From Sideroxydans sp. CL21 (GTDB lineage Bacteria > Pseudomonadota > Gammaproteobacteria > Burkholderiales > Gallionellaceae): 64,000 nucleotides of DNA. Positions 6,681-15,553 of the stretch are shown piece by piece. Numbering within the stretch: the first letter of the stretch is position 1; each line of letters begins with the position of its first letter. The DNA lies in the NCBI RefSeq assembly GCF_902459525.1, contig NZ_LR699166.1:845501-909500 (forward strand), read 5' to 3'. The notes under the pieces were generated by a model. That model was not told the DNA's origin, made no database searches, and saw nothing but the letters and a program-made list of their open reading frames with translations. Position numbers and translations under genes: made by a program.

Positions 6681-9536
6681 TTAGCCCAGCTTCTTGCGCT
6701 GCGCCTGCAACTGCACCAGCGTCGCACCGAACTCTTCCAGACGTTTCTTTTCCTGATCGACTACCGCTGCCGGTGCACGCGCGACGAAACTTTCGTTGCC
6801 GAGTTTGGCGTTCGCCTTGGTGATCTCGTTGGAGAGGCGTGCGATTTCCTTGTCCAGGCGTTCGCGTTCGGCTGCTACGTCGATTTCCACTTTCAGCATC
6901 AGCATAGAGTTTCCAACAGCTGAAACTGGTGATGTGGATTGTGGTAATGAATCTAGTATCTTGACTTCGCTGAGTTTTGCTAGTGCCAGTAGATATGGGG
7001 TGTATTTCTCATAAACGCCTTCATCATTGCTATTAACCAGCAAAGGGACTTTTTGCGCAGGAGAAATATTCATTGAGCTTCTCAAGCTGCGACAGCTAGT
7101 AATGATGTCTCGTAACAGATCAACTTTGCGCATTGACTCGTCGCTTTCTTGCTGTGAGCGAATGTCATTTAGCCAACTAGGCATTTCGTCATGGCTTCGA
7201 GCTCCACCTCTGCGTTCTCTTGGTTCCGGATAGCTTGCTAGCATGATGGTATTACCATGCTGATTGGCGAGAGGAGCGACAGAATGCCACAGCTCTTCAG
7301 TGATGAATGGAATGATCGGATGTGCCAGACGCAGGATAGTTTCCAGTACGCGTACCAGCGTACGACGCGTAGCACGCTGTTGCGCTTCGTTGCCATTGGC
7401 CATCTGCACCTTGGCTAGCTCTACATACCAGTCGCAGTATGTGTTCCACACCAGTTCGTACACTGCGCGCGCGGCCATGTCGAAGCGGTAGTCGGCAAAG
7501 TGCAATGCCATCTCGGATGTGGTTTGTTGAAGTTTTTCGATTACCCAACGGTCAACATCAGAAAATTCTAGAGGCAGCGATTCATCCTGCCCTACATCCT
7601 TTCCTTCGCAATTCATCAGCACAAAGCGCGTGGCGTTCCACAGCTTGTTGCAGAAGTTGCGATAGCCTTCGCAGCGCTGCATGTCGAACTTGATGTCGCG
7701 CCCGGGTGAAGCGAGCGACGCGAAAGTGAAACGCAAGGCATCGGTGCCGAAAGCGGGAATGCCTTCCGGAAACTCCTTGCGTGTGCGCTTCTCGATTTTC
7801 TCGGCATCCTTGGGGTTCATGAGTCCCATGGTGCGTTTCATCACCAAATCTTCGATGCCGATGCCGTCAATCAGGTCGATCGGGTCGAGCACGTTGCCCT
7901 TGGATTTGGACATCTTCTGGCCTTCCGCATCGCGGATCAGGCCGTGCACGTACACATCCTTGAACGGGATCTTGCCAGTGATGTGTTTGGTCATCATCAC
8001 CATGCGTGCCACCCAGAAGAAGATGATGTCGAAGCCGGTGACCAGCACGGAGGAGGGCAGGTATTGCTTGACGAACTGGTTCTGCTGTTCGAAGGATTTT
8101 CCTTCTTCCCAATCGAGCGTGGAGAACGGCCATAGCGCGGACGAGAACCAGGTGTCAAGCACGTCGTTGTCGCGGTCCAGCTGTCCGGCGTAACCGGCCT
8201 TGTCGGCCAGCGTGCGCGCTTCGGCTTCGTCATGCGCCACGAACACTTCGCCATTGACGCCGTACCAGGCGGGAATCTGGTGACCCCACCACAGTTGGCG
8301 CGAGATGCACCAGTCCTGGATGTTGTTCAGCCATTGGTTGTAGGTGTTGACCCAGTTCTCGGGGTGGAACTTGATCTCGCCGGAAGCCACGCATTCCAGC
8401 GCCTGCTCGGTGATGGACCTGCCTTCAGGGCCAGCCTTGCTCATTGCCACGAACCATTGGTCGGTCAGCATAGGCTCGATCACCACGCCGGTGCGGTCGC
8501 CGCGCGGTACCTTGAGTTTGTGCTTGTCGGCCTTGATGAATAAGCCGGCAACTTCGAGGTCGGCGCAGATCTGCTTGCGTGCCGCGAAGCGATCCATGCC
8601 CTGGTATTGCTTCGGCGCGTGCTCGTTGATCTTCGCGTCCAGCGTGAGGATGGAGATCATCGGAAGCGCATGGCGCTGCCCCACTGCATAGTCGTTGAAG
8701 TCGTGCGCAGGCGTGACCTTCACAACGCCGGTGCCGAATTCCTTGTCCACGTATTCGTCGGCGATGACCGGAATGGTGCGGTCGCACAGGGGCAGCGTGA
8801 CCTGCTTGCCGATAAGGTGCTTGTAGCGCTCGTCCTCTGGATGCACCATCACCGCAACGTCGCCGAGCATCGTCTCGGGGCGGGTGGTGGCGACGACCAG
8901 ATGGCCAGAACCGTCAGTCAGCGGATACTGGATGTGGTACATGAAACCGTCTTCCTCTTCCTGCACCACTTCCAGGTCGGATACGGCGGTGTGCAGTTTT
9001 GGATCCCAGTTCACCAGGCGCTTGCCGCGATAGATCAGGCCTTCGTTGAACAGGCGAACGAAGGTTTCGGTGACTGTTTTATTCAGCGCGGGATCCATGG
9101 TGAAGCGCTCGCGCGACCAGTCGGGGGAGGTGCCGAGGCGGCGCATCTGTTTGGTGATGGTGTTGCCGGAATATTCCTTCCACTCCCACACTTTCTCGAT
9201 GAACTTCTCGCGGCCCAAGTCATGGCGCGAAATCTTTTGCGCATCAAGCTGGCGCTCGACCACGATCTGCGTGGCGATGCCCGCGTGGTCGGTGCCCGGT
9301 TGCCACAGCGTGTTGTCGCCTTTCATGCGGTGGTAACGCGTGAGCGCATCCATCAGTGTCTGGTTGAAGCCGTGTCCCATATGCAGCGTGCCGGTGACGT
9401 TGGGCGGCGGCAGCAGGATGCAGAAATTCTCCTGTTTTGCGGTGTCGAGTCCGGCCTTGAAGTAGCCGGCGTTCTCCCAGGTCGGGTACCAGCGCGCTTC
9501 GATGTCTTTCGGGTCAAAACTTTTTGCGAGTTCCAT
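6681..9536 (-). CDS. valS: Valyl-tRNA synthetase
   Basis: A 951-residue class I synthetase that charges tRNA-Val and edits mischarged threonine. The HIGH-type motif HMGH is at 52-55 in the context [13 protein letters not shown], and KMSKSKGN is near residue 541. The editing domain lies between them ([13 protein letters not shown], then [11 protein letters not shown]), and a C-terminal coiled-coil arm ([13 protein letters not shown]...VVDQEKKRL) closes the protein. The start at 9536 is preferred to an in-frame start at 9695. The stretch encoded at about 6895-7260 is only 40-50% GC and carries extra residues ([17 protein letters not shown]...) before the [10 protein letters not shown] motif, unlike typical ValS. 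It is the third gene after pepA and holC. Confidence 0.96.
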   Translation of the reverse strand: MELAKSFDPKDIEARWYPTWENAGYFKAGLDTAKQENFCILLPPPNVTGTLHMGHGFNQTLMDALTRYHRMKGDNTLWQPGTDHAGIATQIVVERQLDAQKISRHDLGREKFIEKVWEWKEYSGNTITKQMRRLGTSPDWSRERFTMDPALNKTVTETFVRLFNEGLIYRGKRLVNWDPKLHTAVSDLEVVQEEEDGFMYHIQYPLTDGSGHLVVATTRPETMLGDVAVMVHPEDERYKHLIGKQVTLPLCDRTIPVIADEYVDKEFGTGVVKVTPAHDFNDYAVGQRHALPMISILTLDAKINEHAPKQYQGMDRFAARKQICADLEVAGLFIKADKHKLKVPRGDRTGVVIEPMLTDQWFVAMSKAGPEGRSITEQALECVASGEIKFHPENWVNTYNQWLNNIQDWCISRQLWWGHQIPAWYGVNGEVFVAHDEAEARTLADKAGYAGQLDRDNDVLDTWFSSALWPFSTLDWEEGKSFEQQNQFVKQYLPSSVLVTGFDIIFFWVARMVMMTKHITGKIPFKDVYVHGLIRDAEGQKMSKSKGNVLDPIDLIDGIGIEDLVMKRTMGLMNPKDAEKIEKRTRKEFPEGIPAFGTDALRFTFASLASPGRDIKFDMQRCEGYRNFCNKLWNATRFVLMNCEGKDVGQDESLPLEFSDVDRWVIEKLQQTTSEMALHFADYRFDMAARAVYELVWNTYCDWYVELAKVQMANGNEAQQRATRRTLVRVLETILRLAHPIIPFITEELWHSVAPLANQHGNTIMLASYPEPRERRGGARSHDEMPSWLNDIRSQQESDESMRKVDLLRDIITSCRSLRSSMNISPAQKVPLLVNSNDEGVYEKYTPYLLALAKLSEVKILDSLPQSTSPVSAVGNSMLMLKVEIDVAAERERLDKEIARLSNEITKANAKLGNESFVARAPAAVVDQEKKRLEEFGATLVQLQAQRKKLG

Positions 9537-9619
9537 TGCGGTCTTTTCGGGGAATGCGTGGTTCAAGGAGGGCGTGATTATACAGGCATCGACGGTGCTC
9601 GAAGGAGCAGTACGCAGTG

Positions 9620-9901
9620 CTACAGGGATTCTTGCGCGGCTTTGCGGATGAGTTTTGGAAGTGCTTTCCTGACTTGCTGCATAGCTGCGTCCCAATTGGC
9701 ATCGGGGGTTGAGCTGATTGCATCGAGGAAGGCCGACTCAAGGTCAGGAAACAGTTTTTCCGCCAGACGCTGGCATTCCTTGGCAGAAAGGGTGGTGATG
9801 TGCTCCTCGATTGCATCGGTAAGCGTGGGCAGATCAAGGGGAGAGCTATCGACCGTTTCGGTCAGGATGGGGACATCTGATGTGCGTTTGGATTTTGCCA
9901 T
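9620..9901 (-). CDS. Hypothetical protein between holC and valS, 93 aa
   Basis: A 93-residue, probably helical, soluble protein that I cannot assign. It begins [18 protein letters not shown], and the middle reads as amphipathic helices ([21 protein letters not shown]). It lies 3 bp downstream of the holC stop and 83 bp upstream of valS, so it is part of the pepA-holC-valS transcription unit. Small, poorly conserved genes with acidic N-termini are often found at this position in betaproteobacteria; a role linked to polymerase III or to valS is only positional inference. Confidence 0.6.
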   Translation of the reverse strand: MAKSKRTSDVPILTETVDSSPLDLPTLTDAIEEHITTLSAKECQRLAEKLFPDLESAFLDAISSTPDANWDAAMQQVRKALPKLIRKAAQESL

Positions 9902-9904
9902 GGG

Positions 9905-10327
9905 TCAATTCGTTTTGCGTAGATCAAAGTGGCGCAGTTCGTAACCGCGATCCTTGTAGAAGACATAGCGTTCTCGTCCCAGCTTTGCGTCGGCATCGTC
10001 CAGGCTGACGATCTCGATGACGCGTTCGAAGCGGCTGAAGAACGGCAGGCACTCGTTGTGCAGGCTGATGAGCAGCTCTGAGTGCGGGAAGGTCTCATCG
10101 CGCCCGATGACCACAGGCATGGTGGCTGCATCCGCTTCATGGCTGTGGCAGTGCGGCATGAAGGCGGTAGGAGGGTAATGCCACAGCAATTTGTCGAGTT
10201 TGTCGGCGGTGTCCTCGTCCGGCGCGTGCAAAAGCACGCGCAGGCCGTTCTGCATGGCTTTGTGGCTCAGTTGGCAGGCGGTGCGCAGCCTGTCTTCCGA
10301 GCCGGTGTAGAAATCAATCTTGGTCAC
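9905..10327 (-). CDS. holC: DNA polymerase III chi subunit
   Basis: A 140-residue chi subunit of the clamp loader, which links the tau/psi complex to single-strand-binding protein during replication. It is recognisable from the N-terminal TKIDFYTG, the segment VLLHAPDEDTADKLDKLLW, FMPHC and the VV-to-LLISLHNECLPFF core. The start is a GTG at 10327 that overlaps the pepA stop by 4 bases (GTGA), the usual arrangement of pepA-holC. An upstream open frame to 10750 is antisense-like shadow sequence of pepA and is rejected. Confidence 0.9.
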   Translation of the reverse strand: MTKIDFYTGSEDRLRTACQLSHKAMQNGLRVLLHAPDEDTADKLDKLLWHYPPTAFMPHCHSHEADAATMPVVIGRDETFPHSELLISLHNECLPFFSRFERVIEIVSLDDADAKLGRERYVFYKDRGYELRHFDLRKTN

Positions 10328-11811
10328 TTCGGCGCCGTGCGGTTGATCAAATATTGCGTGAGCAGCGGCACCGGGCGACCGGTTGAGCCTTTTTGCTTGC
10401 CCGACAACCATGCGGTACCGGCAATATCCAGATGCGCCCAGCGGTAATCCTTGGTGAAGCGCGCCAGGAAGCAGGCGGCGGTGATCGTGCCGCCGGCACG
10501 ACCGCCGATGTTCGCCATGTCGGCGAAGTTGCTGTCCAGTAGCGGCTGGTAGTCTTCCCACAGCGGCAGCTGCCAGACGCGGTCGTGCGACTGTTCGCCC
10601 GCGGCGAGCAGTTCCTGTGCCAGTTTGTCTTCGTTGCTGAACATGCCGCTGGCGACATGGCCCAGGGCGATCACGCAGGCGCCGGTGAGGGTGGCGATGT
10701 CGATCACGGTGTCGGGATTGAACTTCTTCGAATAGGTCAGTGCGTCGCACAAAATGAGACGGCCTTCGGCATCGGTGTTCAATATCTCAATGGTCTGGCC
10801 GGACATGGAGGTGACGATGTCGCCCGGCTTGGTGGCCTTGCCGGAAGGCATGTTCTCGCAGGTCGGGATCACGCCGACCACGTTGAGCTTCAAGCCCATC
10901 TCGGCAACGGCCTGCAGGGTGCCGAGCACGCTGGCCGCACCGCACATGTCGTATTTCATCTCGTCCATCTCGGCACCAGGTTTGAGCGAGATGCCGCCGG
11001 TGTCGAAGGTGATGCCCTTGCCGACAAGTACGATGGGCATCTGCGTTTTCGCTGCACCGAAGTATTCCAGGGTGATCAGCTTGGCGGGTTGTTCGCTGCC
11101 GCGCGTGACGGAGAGGAAAGAGCCCATGCCCAGTTTCTGCATGTCCTTCTCTTCCAGCACGGTGGTCTTGATGCTCTTGTGCGATTTGCCCAGTGCCAGA
11201 GCCTTGGCGGCGAGGTAGGTCGGGGTGCAGATGTTGCCGGGAAGGTTGCCGAGCGTCTTGGCGAGATCCATGCCGTGGGCGGTGGCGGCTGCCTGGTCGA
11301 GCACGGTCTTTAATGTTGCGCTGGGTTTTTCCAGCGAGGCAAAGGTGATGTCTTTCAGCGTAGCGGGCTTGGATGGTTTGCTCTTCAGGCTGTCGGCGCG
11401 GAACGTTTGTTCGGCGGCGGCGAATACGGCTTGCTTGATGACCCAAGCCGCATCTTTGCCGACGCCTTCGTCGATAAGGTATAGCACGGCGTCTTTGGCG
11501 GGCGAGCCACTCAATGCGCCGAAGGTCGCACGCAGAATTTCCGAGATGGCTTTGTTGTTGAGTTCAGCGGCCTTGCCCAACCCAACCAGCAGTACGCGGT
11601 CGGCAGCAACACCGGGCAATTTTTGCAGCAGCAGGGTAGAGGCAGCTTTGCCGTTCATGTCGCCGCGCGCAATGACATCGCTGAGTGCGTGTTTGGCAGC
11701 TTTGTCGAGCGCTTGTGCCGCAATGGATAATTTTCCGCCGTCGAATACACCGACTACGACGCAGCCGCTCTTCAGTTTTTCCGGACTGCCTTGTTTTATG
11801 CTAAATTCCAC
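10324..11811 (-). CDS. pepA: Leucyl aminopeptidase (M17 family)
   Basis: A 495-residue cytosolic two-metal aminopeptidase that removes N-terminal residues; PepA homologues also bind DNA in some enterobacteria. The M17 signature NTDAEGRL lies at about residues 345-352. Metal and substrate residues appear in VGKGITFDTGGISLKPG and MKYDMCGAA. Length matches the family. It heads the minus-strand unit pepA-holC-unknown-valS and is divergent from lptF, with only 34 bp between the two starts, so their promoters must overlap each other's coding or leader regions. Confidence 0.96.
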   Translation of the reverse strand: MEFSIKQGSPEKLKSGCVVVGVFDGGKLSIAAQALDKAAKHALSDVIARGDMNGKAASTLLLQKLPGVAADRVLLVGLGKAAELNNKAISEILRATFGALSGSPAKDAVLYLIDEGVGKDAAWVIKQAVFAAAEQTFRADSLKSKPSKPATLKDITFASLEKPSATLKTVLDQAAATAHGMDLAKTLGNLPGNICTPTYLAAKALALGKSHKSIKTTVLEEKDMQKLGMGSFLSVTRGSEQPAKLITLEYFGAAKTQMPIVLVGKGITFDTGGISLKPGAEMDEMKYDMCGAASVLGTLQAVAEMGLKLNVVGVIPTCENMPSGKATKPGDIVTSMSGQTIEILNTDAEGRLILCDALTYSKKFNPDTVIDIATLTGACVIALGHVASGMFSNEDKLAQELLAAGEQSHDRVWQLPLWEDYQPLLDSNFADMANIGGRAGGTITAACFLARFTKDYRWAHLDIAGTAWLSGKQKGSTGRPVPLLTQYLINRTAPK

Positions 11812-11845
11812 GCGCCTCTCCTCATTAATCTCAGAACTGTCTCCG

Positions 11846-12979
11846 ATGACGGATTATCCGCAATCCCTGCCGCAAAAGTCAAAGAAGCCTCGCGTGCATG
11901 GTATCTTTTATTGGTCGCTGGTGCGCGAGTTCGCGAGTACGGGATTGCTGGTGTCCTCCATTTTGCTGGGTATCGTCGTGTTTACCCAGCTGATCCGCCT
12001 GTTGGGCGAGTCGGTCAGCGGGGCGCTGGCGGTGGACGGGATTCTGGCAATGCTGGGCTTCACTTCACTCAATTACCTGCCGGTGCTGCTTTCAATCAGT
12101 TTGTTCCTGTCGATATTGTTGACGCTGTCGCGCAGTTACCGCGACAGCGAGATGGTGGTGTGGTTCACTTCGGGTATCGGGTTGACGCGCTGGATACGAC
12201 CGGTGTTGGGCTATGCCATTCCGGTTGCGATCGTCATTTCGCTACTCAGTCTGGTGTTGTCTCCGTGGGCAATGTCCAAGGCGGACGAATTCAAACGCAG
12301 GCTGGATAGCCGCGACGATGTGTCTGCCGCCACGCCGGGTGCATTTCGCGAATCCAAGCAATCTGATCGCGTGTTTTTCCTGGAAGATGTGGACGCGCAG
12401 AAAAAGCGCGTGGGCAATATCTTTGTGCAGTCCACGCAGAACGGCAAGGAAGGCACGATGGTTGCGAAAGAGGGTTATCAGGAAACCGCCCCGAACGGCG
12501 ACCGATTCCTGATCATGCTCAACGGTACCCGTTATGAAGGAATTCCAGGTCAGGCGGATTTCAAGGTTGTCGAATTTGAGCGATACGCCATGCGTATCGA
12601 ACCTGCCGAGTTGCATCAGGAATTGCCCAACCTGAAGGCATACCCCACGATGTTCCTGTTGCGGAACCCGACCTCATGGAATATGTCGGAGCTGGAGTGG
12701 CGCATCGGTTTGCCGCTCAGCGCCTTGATTTTGGCCATGCTGGCCATTCCCCTGAGTTATGTCAATCCGCGTGCGGGACGCTCGCTCAATCTGATTTCCG
12801 CGATGGTGATCTACATGTTCTACAACAACATGATCAGCGTGACCAACTCCTGGGTCGGGCGCGGCAATATCAGCGTGGCCGCAGGTATGTTGGGAATACA
12901 CCTGCTGATGTTCGCGGTGATGCTGATATTTTTTTACCATCGGTCCTCGGCCTCTTCCTGGCGGAGGCTTAGAAAATGA
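11846..12979 (+). CDS. lptF: LPS export ABC transporter permease LptF
   Basis: A 377-residue inner-membrane permease of the LptB2FGC complex that extracts lipopolysaccharide from the inner membrane. It has the YjgP/YjgQ layout: two or three N-terminal helices (LLVSSILLGIVVFTQLIRLL), a central periplasmic beta-jellyroll region (VFFLEDVDAQKKRVGNIFV...) and C-terminal helices (LPLSALILAMLAIPLSYVNPR). The ATG at 11846 gives about 20 residues before the conserved LVREFASTGLL helix, slightly longer than usual, so a later start is possible. It overlaps lptG by 4 bases (ATGA). Confidence 0.95.
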   Translation: MTDYPQSLPQKSKKPRVHGIFYWSLVREFASTGLLVSSILLGIVVFTQLIRLLGESVSGALAVDGILAMLGFTSLNYLPVLLSISLFLSILLTLSRSYRDSEMVVWFTSGIGLTRWIRPVLGYAIPVAIVISLLSLVLSPWAMSKADEFKRRLDSRDDVSAATPGAFRESKQSDRVFFLEDVDAQKKRVGNIFVQSTQNGKEGTMVAKEGYQETAPNGDRFLIMLNGTRYEGIPGQADFKVVEFERYAMRIEPAELHQELPNLKAYPTMFLLRNPTSWNMSELEWRIGLPLSALILAMLAIPLSYVNPRAGRSLNLISAMVIYMFYNNMISVTNSWVGRGNISVAAGMLGIHLLMFAVMLIFFYHRSSASSWRRLRK

Positions 12980-14052
12980 GACTGCTCACCCGCTATCTCA
13001 GGCGAGAGATATATTCCAGTATCGCGCTGGTATTTGCGGCACTCATCATGCTGTTCGCCCTGCTCGACCTGATCAACGAATTGAGCTCGATGGGACGCGG
13101 CGACTATCGCCTGGGTTATGTGCTGTTATTCGTGATTCTCACCATTCCCGGACATATCTATGAACTGTTTCCCGTGGCGGTGCTGATCGGCACCATTTTC
13201 GCCATGGTGCAAATGGCGGCCAATTCCGAATTGACTGTATATCGCTGTTCCGGTGTGTCGCTCAAGCAGATGATGGTCGCGCTGCTCAAAATCGGCCTTC
13301 CTCTCGTGGTACTGTCTTTTGTTTGCGGTGAAATAGTGGCTCCGCCGAGTGAACGCATGGCGCAACAATTGCGGATGAAAGCTCAGAATGCAAAAGTTTC
13401 GGTGAAAGAGTTCAGATCGGGAGTATGGGCGAAAGACGAACATAGCTTCATCAATGTTAAGAGCGTGCTGCCGGACACTTCTCTGCTGGACGTGAGTATT
13501 TACGAGTTCGATGAGCAATATCATCTGCGCAGTATCACAACGGCGGAGCGTGCTTTGTATCAGGAAGAGACGCGCTGGCAATTGGACGGTGTGAGGCAGA
13601 CCCGCTTTGACAAGCAGGGCGCCTCCGTTGACAACCGCCCGCTCGCCGAATGGCGTTCCACCCTGAATCCCGACATCCTGAGTGTGTTGCTGGTCGTGCC
13701 TGAACAAATGTCGGCCTGGAATTTGTATCAATACACCGGACATTTGCGCGAGAACCATCAAAAAACAGCACGTTACGAAATCGCCATGTGGAATAAGCTG
13801 GTTTACCCGTTTGCGGTGCTGGTGATGATGTTACTGGCCTTGCCGTTTTCCGCCTATCAGCGTCGCGAGGGAGGAATCAGCGGCAAGATATTCATGGGTA
13901 TCTTGCTGGGCTTGAGTTTTCACTTCATCGGCAGGCTGTTCGCCAACGTCGGAGCTTTGAATGATTGGTCGCCCGTATTGAGCGCCACGGCGATGAGTTG
14001 GCTGTATCTGGCTCTGGCTATGGGGATGCTGTGGCGCACCGAGCGCAGGTGA
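12976..14052 (+). CDS. lptG: LPS export ABC transporter permease LptG
   Basis: A 358-residue partner permease of LptF. It begins MRLLTRYLRREIYSSIALVF, with the amphipathic N-terminal helix and first membrane helix typical of LptG. It then has the AANSELTVYRCSGVSLKQM coupling-helix segment that contacts LptB, a periplasmic domain, and a final set of helices (VLVMMLLALPFS and SFHFIGRLFANVGAL). The start overlaps the lptF stop, indicating coupled translation and 1:1 stoichiometry. No promoter is visible between the two. Confidence 0.95.
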   Translation: MRLLTRYLRREIYSSIALVFAALIMLFALLDLINELSSMGRGDYRLGYVLLFVILTIPGHIYELFPVAVLIGTIFAMVQMAANSELTVYRCSGVSLKQMMVALLKIGLPLVVLSFVCGEIVAPPSERMAQQLRMKAQNAKVSVKEFRSGVWAKDEHSFINVKSVLPDTSLLDVSIYEFDEQYHLRSITTAERALYQEETRWQLDGVRQTRFDKQGASVDNRPLAEWRSTLNPDILSVLLVVPEQMSAWNLYQYTGHLRENHQKTARYEIAMWNKLVYPFAVLVMMLLALPFSAYQRREGGISGKIFMGILLGLSFHFIGRLFANVGALNDWSPVLSATAMSWLYLALAMGMLWRTERR

Positions 14053-14089
14053 GTGCTGCGCACATGCCTGGCCTCGTTCGGATATTGTA

Positions 14090-14479
14090 TTAGGGCGGGG
14101 TCGGCGGGACGCCGCTGGCTGCTTGCCGGTCGCGAACCATCTTTTTCACGGCCTCGCGCTTTTCGGCAGGAAGCTTCTTGTATGCCTTGTATTTTTCCCT
14201 GGCGCGCTTGCGTTGCTCCGGAGTCAGCTTGCTCCATGCTTCCAGACGAGAATGCAGCCGCTGTTGCTGCTGTGCATTGAGCTTGGGATAGCGCTGGGCA
14301 TACGCCAGAAAATTGGTTTGTTGCTGTTCCGACAATGAACCCCAGGTGCCGGACAATGGGGCAAGTGCTTCTTTTTGTTGTGCATTCATCGTCTCCCATG
14401 GTTTGGCATGGGCAGACATCGGCAAGCAGGCGGCAACAAAAATCAGTGCAGCAAGACAATATCGAAGCAAAGCAGGCAT
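14090..14479 (-). CDS. DUF3106 domain secreted protein
   Basis: A 129-residue protein with a signal peptide (MPALLRYCLAALIFVAACLPMSAHA) and a mature part of repeated LNAQQ/LTPEQ helical units: MNAQQKEAL, LSEQQQTNF, LNAQQQQRL and LTPEQRKRA, ending in a basic helix. This periodic pattern resembles DUF3106 and distantly Spy/CpxP-type periplasmic helical proteins. It is the third gene after the sigma factor and the DUF3619 gene, which are its usual neighbours in betaproteobacteria. Its function is unknown; an envelope-stress or chaperone-like role is inference. Confidence 0.8.
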   Translation of the reverse strand: MPALLRYCLAALIFVAACLPMSAHAKPWETMNAQQKEALAPLSGTWGSLSEQQQTNFLAYAQRYPKLNAQQQQRLHSRLEAWSKLTPEQRKRAREKYKAYKKLPAEKREAVKKMVRDRQAASGVPPTPP

Positions 14480-14497
14480 CGGGATGTCCGTGAGCGG

Positions 14498-14833
14498 CTA
14501 GTCGACAAACGCGTCAACGGGCATGTCATCCGTCAATATGGCGATATCAATATCGCTGTGGTCGTGTTCGTACGTGCGTTCCCAGTAGGTCAGGTTGATC
14601 ACCAGCAGGGACGCGACGACGCCAACAATGAACCAATTGAGCGCACGTGGGGAAAGTCGCAGCTGCCCGTGCAGCAAGCCGTTCCGGCTTACCCAGACAG
14701 GGGAGGCAACCCGCTGATTTTGCAGTGCATGATGGCGCGCTGTCCGGAGTTCGTCCAGGGTGGAACGATCTAGTTGCTGTGCAGACCGGTTCAGCAGGCT
14801 TCCGATTTCCTTGTTGGATAATTTGGTGTTCAT
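14498..14833 (-). CDS. DUF3619 membrane protein, putative sigma-factor partner
   Basis: A 111-residue protein with one central membrane helix (LNWFIVGVVASLLVINLTYW), an N-terminal cytoplasmic part (IGSLLNRSAQQLDRSTLDELRTARHHAL) and an acidic C-terminal tail. It overlaps the upstream sigma-factor gene by 4 bases. This topology and gene order are those of an anti-sigma factor: a cytoplasmic sigma-binding region, a single helix and a short external sensor. The anti-sigma role is inferred from context, not from a recognised anti-sigma motif. Confidence 0.8.
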   Translation of the reverse strand: MNTKLSNKEIGSLLNRSAQQLDRSTLDELRTARHHALQNQRVASPVWVSRNGLLHGQLRLSPRALNWFIVGVVASLLVINLTYWERTYEHDHSDIDIAILTDDMPVDAFVD

Positions 14834-15438
14834 GATAGGTCTATCCCCCGTTCTTTAAGTATTGCGGAAAGCGCGTGGGTGGCGCGTGAGCAGTGTGTTT
14901 TGACGCTGCCTTCGGAACAACCCATGACCGCTGCAGTCTCCGCAGTGTCCATTTCCTCCCAGTAACGCAGCAGGAAGGCTTCGCGTTGACGAGCCGGCAA
15001 TTTGCCCATCGCCTCTTCGATCACCGCGATAAGCTGGGATTGCGCCAATGCCGCGTCCGGAAGCGCCGGCTGGCTGGCATTATCTTCATCCTGCAAGGTG
15101 TCGAGCGGATCGAAATCCTCCCCGTCGCTTTGCGGGTTGAGCGAAGACATCAGCGTCGTCCAGAATGAGCGCACCTTCTGGCGGCGATAATAGTCGCGTA
15201 TGGTGTTCTGCAGGATGCGCTGGAACAGCATGGGGAATTCTTCGGCCGGATGGTCACCGTAGCGCTCGGCGAGCTTCATCATCGCGTCCTGCACGATGTC
15301 CAGCGCCACATGCTCGTCGCGCACGGCATATTGCGCCTGTTTATAGGCGCGCCGTTCGACTTGGACGAGGAATTCGGAAAGTTGCTGTGGTGTGGACAGT
15401 TTCGGTGGCTCCTGGATGTTCGGCGCTGATACTAGCAA
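14830..15438 (-). CDS. ECF-like RNA polymerase sigma factor
   Basis: A 202-residue sigma-70 family protein. Region 2 is seen as ALDIVQDAMMKLAERY and FQRILQNTIRDYYRR. Region 4 is LPARQREAFLLRYWEEMDTAETAAVMGCSEGSVKTHCSRATHAL, a helix-turn-helix. The linker is unusually long and acidic (SDGEDFDPLDTLQDEDNAS). No ATG or GTG occurs between the upstream in-frame stop and the conserved region, so translation probably starts at TTG 15438, which would keep expression low. It forms a unit with DUF3619 and DUF3106 genes. It is divergent from ilvB, with 115 bp between. Confidence 0.85.
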   Translation of the reverse strand: MLVSAPNIQEPPKLSTPQQLSEFLVQVERRAYKQAQYAVRDEHVALDIVQDAMMKLAERYGDHPAEEFPMLFQRILQNTIRDYYRRQKVRSFWTTLMSSLNPQSDGEDFDPLDTLQDEDNASQPALPDAALAQSQLIAVIEEAMGKLPARQREAFLLRYWEEMDTAETAAVMGCSEGSVKTHCSRATHALSAILKERGIDLS

Positions 15439-15486
15439 ATTCCCGCGTCAAATAGGGATTTTGCCGTTCCTGATGCGTTGCAGGGG

Positions 15487-15515
15487 TTGACCAAAACGCA
15501 GCCAGCCATTATCTT
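15487..15515 (+). promoter_or_regulatory. Putative sigma-70 promoter of the ilv operon
   Basis: TTGACC at 15487-15492 and TATCTT at 15510-15515 are separated by exactly 17 bp, a good sigma-70 match, 38 bp upstream of the ilvB start. No leader peptide rich in Ile/Val/Leu codons or attenuator hairpin is seen in the short leader. Confidence 0.5.
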
Positions 15516-15553
15516 GCGCGGTCTTTCATTTGATTTATCAAGGTAGCGTGTTC

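Noticed and set aside
8607-9944. 445-residue plus-strand frame opposite valS and its neighbour
   Set aside because: Antisense to valS; no domain and no ribosome site.
10327-10750. N-terminal extension of holC
   Set aside because: The extension is out-of-frame pepA sequence; GTG at 10327 overlapping pepA is the better start.
15439-15553. Leader-peptide attenuator for ilvB
   Set aside because: No short frame rich in Ile, Val or Leu codons and no alternative hairpins with a T tract were seen.
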